From assembly GCF_000576635.1 (NCBI RefSeq), contig NZ_AVFL01000011.1, positions 62,001 to 126,000 on the forward strand: 64,000 nucleotides of DNA, read 5' to 3'. Source of the stretch: Skermanella stibiiresistens SB22 (GTDB lineage Bacteria > Pseudomonadota > Alphaproteobacteria > Azospirillales > Azospirillaceae). The position numbers and the translations under genes were made by a program. Shown one piece after another: positions 62,208 through 64,000 of this stretch. Position 1 is the stretch's first letter, and the number at the start of each line of letters is the position of its first letter. The notes below the pieces were generated by a model. The model made no database searches. It saw nothing but the letters and a program-made list of their open reading frames with translations, and had not been told where the DNA came from.

Positions 62208-62981
62208 ATGACGGATCGTCCGTTCAACCGCGTTCTATTGACCAATGATGACGGAATCGGCGAACCGGGGCTGAACATCCTGGAGGAGGTCGCGGCGACC
62301 TTGGCGCGCGAGGTCTGGGTCGTGGCGCCCGAGCACGACCAGAGCGGCACCGCCAATTCGATCAGCCTGCACCAGCCGATCCGCGTCCGCGAACGCGGTC
62401 CTCTCCGCTACAGTGTCAACGGCACCCCGGCCGATTGCATCCTGATGGGTGTCCAGCATCTGATGGCGGACCAAAAGCCGGACCTCGTGCTGTCCGGGAT
62501 CAACGCGGGCGCCAATCTGGGCGACGACGTGGCCTACTCCGGCACGGTGGCGGGGGCCATGACCGCGTTGTTCCTGGGGATTCCCGGTATCGCGCTGAGC
62601 CAGTCCTATCGGGAGCGGAAGAACGTGCCGTGGGCGACGGCGACCCACTGGGCGCCGACCGTGATCCGAAGCCTGACGGCGGGTGGCTGGCCGGGCGATC
62701 TCTGCTACAACGTCAATTTTCCGGATGTCGAGCCGGACCGGGTCAGCGGCATGGAGGCGGCGCGCCAGGGCGAGGGCGGGATCCTGCGCATCGGGATCGA
62801 GCAGCGCGAGGACACGCGCGAGAAGTCTTACTACTGGCTCCGCTTCATGCGGGAACGCCGCGCATTGGCGCCGGACACCGACGTTGCGGCGCTCAAGCGC
62901 GGCGCCGTCGCCGTGACGCCGCTCAAGTTCGACCGGACCGACATGGACGCCATGACGTCGCTGCGGCAGACCCTAGCCTGA
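62208..62981 (+). CDS. surE: 5'-nucleotidase SurE
   Basis: 257 residues. Metal-binding LTNDDGIGEPG at the N-terminus, APEHDQSGTANSIS, and LSGINAGANLGDDVAYSGTVAGAM shortened to the SGINAGANLG core are diagnostic. SurE hydrolyses nucleoside 5'/3'-monophosphates and polyphosphate and is tied to stationary-phase survival. It is usually next to pcm, but here it is convergent with a TetR gene (9-base overlap) and no pcm is seen. Confidence 0.95.
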   Translation: MTDRPFNRVLLTNDDGIGEPGLNILEEVAATLAREVWVVAPEHDQSGTANSISLHQPIRVRERGPLRYSVNGTPADCILMGVQHLMADQKPDLVLSGINAGANLGDDVAYSGTVAGAMTALFLGIPGIALSQSYRERKNVPWATATHWAPTVIRSLTAGGWPGDLCYNVNFPDVEPDRVSGMEAARQGEGGILRIGIEQREDTREKSYYWLRFMRERRALAPDTDVAALKRGAVAVTPLKFDRTDMDAMTSLRQTLA

Positions 62982-63644
62982 GACCGCCTCCAGCACCTCC
63001 AGGGCTGCGCCGCCCTGGACCGGCTGGCCGAAACCAGCCACCGCGAAGTCGATCATCCGCTCGATCAGTGCGTCGGTGTCGTCCAAGTCGCACAGACCGC
63101 CGGAGATCGCCTCGAGTCGCCCCAAATCGGTTATGGTGTAATGCATCAGCGCCAGGGTGAAGTGCAGCCTCCAGTAGATCTCGTCCTTGGGCAGGTGGGG
63201 CAGGGTGCGGAACGTGGGCACCACGAAGCGGTGTATGTGGCCGACATCCTTGTCCATCAGCTTCCGCATCTCCGGCGTGCCATCCGTCCGCACCCGCGCC
63301 ATGAACTGGATGAACACGGACAGGCCGCTGGTCCTTTGCCGGGTCCAGCGGATCGGCGGCGACAGCAAGGCGGCGAGGATCTCGCGCAGTGGAACAGGAT
63401 GGTCGCCAGCGCGGGCCTCTGCCTCCTTCAGCAGGGTGATCCGCTCGCGGTTCAGATCGGTCGCCCGGCGCCTGAACACGGCGAGCAGCAGGGCGTCCTT
63501 GGATCCGAAGTGATAGTTGACGGCGGCCAGGTTGACGCCGGCTGCGGCCGTGATCTCCCGCAGGGACACGCTGGCGAAGCTGCGTTCGGCGAACAACCGC
63601 TCCGCCGTGTCCAGGATGATCTCCTTGGTTTCAGCCCCGCTCAT
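62973..63644 (-). CDS. TetR-family transcriptional regulator
   Basis: 223 residues. N-terminal helix-turn-helix with VSLREITAAAGVNLAAVNYH then FGSKDALLLAVF, the TetR signature; the helical C-terminus is of the kind that binds hydrophobic ligands. Divergent from an exported-protein gene cut by the window edge, which it probably represses. Convergent overlap with surE is 9 bases. Confidence 0.9.
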   Translation of the reverse strand: MSGAETKEIILDTAERLFAERSFASVSLREITAAAGVNLAAVNYHFGSKDALLLAVFRRRATDLNRERITLLKEAEARAGDHPVPLREILAALLSPPIRWTRQRTSGLSVFIQFMARVRTDGTPEMRKLMDKDVGHIHRFVVPTFRTLPHLPKDEIYWRLHFTLALMHYTITDLGRLEAISGGLCDLDDTDALIERMIDFAVAGFGQPVQGGAALEVLEAVSG

Positions 63645-63883
63645 GATCCAGTCCCTGTTTCAAACGCTGTTCCAATATAATGCATACGCTCGCTTCAATC
63701 AATGTTCGACCCTTGAAGCCATCTTGGGCGGCGCGAACGCTTGGCGGCGGTAATCCCGATGCGCGGGCTAGAAAGGGACTTCCCGGCCTGGGTCGCGTGG
63801 AGTTAAAACCCTGTGCGAGATGTTGACGGTATCGCCGCCCGCCAAGAGGGGCGCGAACCGTTCGGGAGGATTGGCTTCTGCAC

Positions 63884-64000
63884 ATGAATTGGCGATGGCT
63901 CAAGGTGGCGGCGCTCGGCGCCGCGCTGGTCCTGGCCGGCGCCCCGACACTGGAGCGCTGGCCCGCTGGCGGCCCGCTGGAAATCAGGATCGGCGCCGAC
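63884..64000 (+). CDS. Exported or membrane-anchored protein, N-terminal fragment
   Basis: 39 codons before the window ends. The N-terminus MNWRWLKVAALGAALVLAGA is a signal or anchor segment. Its position divergent from a TetR gene is typical of an efflux-pump periplasmic adaptor, but the fragment is too short to identify. GGGAGGA lies upstream at a slightly long spacing. Confidence 0.5.
   Translation, partial: MNWRWLKVAALGAALVLAGAPTLERWPAGGPLEIRIGAD

Noticed and set aside
1-64000. Insertion sequences, integrases, tRNA genes or attachment sites marking a genomic island
   Set aside because: None was recognised by reading; no transposase or integrase motif, long terminal repeat or tRNA-like sequence was seen.

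Overview
The window is GC-rich, densely coded alphaproteobacterial chromosome (or chromid). A nitrogen-fixation block (an IscA-type protein, nifU, nifS, nifV, cysE, nifW, fixABCX), NifA/sigma-54 promoters, many PAS/receiver sensor kinases and a GH17-GT2 beta-glucan synthase point to a free-living or plant-associated diazotroph of the Rhodospirillales. Azospirillum-like is my best guess from gene content and order; it is not proven. I saw no tRNA, rRNA, insertion sequence, prophage or CRISPR array.

1-13.3 kb is a signalling region. It holds a cache/HAMP/PAS sensor cut by the window edge, a LOV blue-light hybrid kinase, a pentapeptide-repeat protein, a cofactor-free haloperoxidase-like hydrolase converging on an AraC regulator, and an operon of single receiver, giant pseudokinase/ATPase/GAF/histidine kinase and receiver-PAS-kinase, which meets a convergent FixJ-type regulator. 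An AEC-type efflux carrier follows.

14.5-29.8 kb looks like one catabolic regulon. A minus-strand operon (polyamine-type ABC transporter ATPase, Tat-exported binding protein, two permeases, class III aminotransferase, GntR/FCD regulator) lies next to a divergent GroEL-like gene and a plus-strand hydantoinase/oxoprolinase operon (one HyuA, two tandem HyuB paralogues, then an alpha/beta hydrolase after a terminator). A perfect palindrome TGTGATCACA occurs twice before the transporter operon and once, with a degenerate second copy, between the chaperonin-like gene and hyuA. The inferred role is uptake, ATP-dependent opening and transamination of a cyclic amide (lactam or hydantoin). The GroEL homologue has lost two of the three ATPase aspartates and is the strangest gene here.

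29.8-42.6 kb holds a small PAS protein, a Fur-box-preceded iron(III) transporter (fbpABC-like), a partner-switching module (receiver-PP2C phosphatase, HATPase anti-sigma-like kinase, STAS protein), a patatin-like protein, three tandem MetX-fold proteins (the middle one lacks its nucleophile serine) and an amino-acid-type binding protein.

42.7-52.6 kb is the nif/fix block. It supplies Fe-S cluster scaffolding (IscA-like, NifU, NifS), homocitrate (NifV), cysteine (CysE), nitrogenase protection (NifW) and electron bifurcation to nitrogenase (FixABCX). Two NifA site plus sigma-54 promoter pairs are visible. nifHDK are not in the window.

52.6-64 kb is mixed: a Pal-like lipoprotein, the GH17-GT2 synthase, a MocR regulator, a DUF983 protein, a single receiver, a possible small RNA, an NADP-dependent reductase, a LuxR-type response regulator, a cold-shock protein, a small basic protein, SurE, a TetR regulator and the start of an exported protein.
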